A stretch of 35,200 nt of DNA from Actinomycetota bacterium (GTDB lineage: Bacteria; Actinomycetota; UBA4738; HRBIN12). The position numbers were made by a program, and so were the translations under genes. Shown here one piece after another: positions 34,916-35,200 of the stretch (the stretch's first letter is position 1; the number at the start of each line of letters is the position of its first letter). The notes under the pieces are model-generated. The model was not told the origin of the DNA and did not search any database. It worked only from the letters and a program-made list of their open reading frames with translations. Location: assembly GCA_016201135.1 (NCBI GenBank), contig JACQDK010000111.1, positions 1 to 35,200 on the forward strand, in the 5' to 3' direction.

Positions 34916-35200
34916 TCAGACGACGTGGCCCTCGCGGGCCAGTTCGCCGCGTGCGAACCGCTCGTACCCGAGGCTCGACACGTCCACCGTCGCCGCGCGG
35001 CCGTCCAGGATCAGCTCGGCCAAGAGCTTGCCCACCACCGGCGCGTGTTGGAACCCGTGGCCGCTGAACCCGACGGCGCAGTAGAACCCCTGGACCTCGA
35101 GCTGGTCCAGGATCGGGTGCCAGTCGGGCGTCACGTCGTAGATGCCGGCCCAGCCGCCCTTGGAGAAGGCCCGGGAGAGGGCGGGGTACCGCTTGGCCGC
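34916..35200 (-). CDS. FAD-dependent amine/amino acid oxidase (C-terminal part)
   Basis: The last 94 residues of a DAO-superfamily oxidoreductase; the gene runs off the right edge. GGWAGIYDVTPDWHPI and GFYCAVGFSGHGFQHAPVVG are the conserved C-terminal FAD-binding region seen in sarcosine oxidase beta subunits, glycine oxidase and similar enzymes. The Gly-His-Gly turn contacts the flavin in relatives. It converges on tRNA-Leu with two bases between. Substrate cannot be decided from this part. Confidence 0.9.
   Translation of the reverse strand, partial: AAKRYPALSRAFSKGGWAGIYDVTPDWHPILDQLEVQGFYCAVGFSGHGFQHAPVVGKLLAELILDGRAATVDVSSLGYERFARGELAREGHVV

Overview
This is a strongly GC-rich window with dense gene packing, frequent GTG starts and 1-4 base overlaps. 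Gene content and order point to a member of the Actinomycetota, probably a deep-branching or uncultivated one. Supporting signs are an actinobacterial-type RapZ (Arg in the Walker A loop), the polA-rpsA-coaE order, and many promoters whose -10 box sits 6-8 bases before a start codon (leaderless mRNAs). The phosphoglycerate mutase is the archaeal-type, cofactor-independent kind. I see no mobile elements, phage genes or CRISPR.

Layout. 1-6438 (all minus): uvrC, rapZ, a membrane-anchored Ser/Pro/Lys-rich protein, gap, pgk, tpiA and apgM, that is, excision repair followed by lower glycolysis. The yvcK and whiA genes usually found after rapZ are absent. 6470-8098: a lipoprotein with a seven-repeat beta-propeller fused to a blue-copper domain. 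8125-10998: uvrA. 11056-12475 (plus): a small unknown protein and a class V aminotransferase with no ordinary start codon. 12500-13585: a sulfite-oxidase-like molybdoenzyme. 13651-13830: a 59-residue membrane peptide. 13919-16980: uvrB and an amidohydrolase. 17079-19515: a polar amino acid ABC transporter. 19560-21238: an ABC-2 exporter. 21251-23285: HAD hydrolase, DUF2203 protein and 2-hydroxyacid dehydrogenase. 23311-28138: polA, rpsA and coaE, separately promoted. 28194-30631: a lipoprotein diverging from an FTR1 iron permease across a region with two palindromes, then a gene-poor stretch with a strong promoter and a strongly foldable RNA candidate, then a blue-copper lipoprotein that ends a second amino acid ABC operon (30236-33451). 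33611-34768: an orphan Leu/Ile/Val-type binding protein. 34830-34913: tRNA-Leu(CAA). 34916-35200: C-terminal end of a FAD-dependent amine/amino acid oxidase.

How the parts relate. The window holds a complete UvrABC set plus Pol I. All four genes appear to be transcribed from promoters that place a GTG at the 5' end of the mRNA. uvrA and uvrB also carry a TGTCGG element 10 bases before the -10 box, resembling the PafBC (RecA-independent) DNA-damage promoter of actinobacteria. A second theme is metals at the cell surface: an FTR1 iron permease under a palindromic operator, a divergent lipoprotein and two cupredoxin lipoproteins. The third theme is uptake: two polar amino acid ABC systems, each with a stable stem-loop between the binding-protein and permease genes.

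The best candidates for something undescribed are the structured RNA at about 29983-30206, the two-operator FTR1 control region, and the propeller-cupredoxin and transporter-linked cupredoxin lipoproteins. All functional statements rest on motif recognition by eye; no database search was run.
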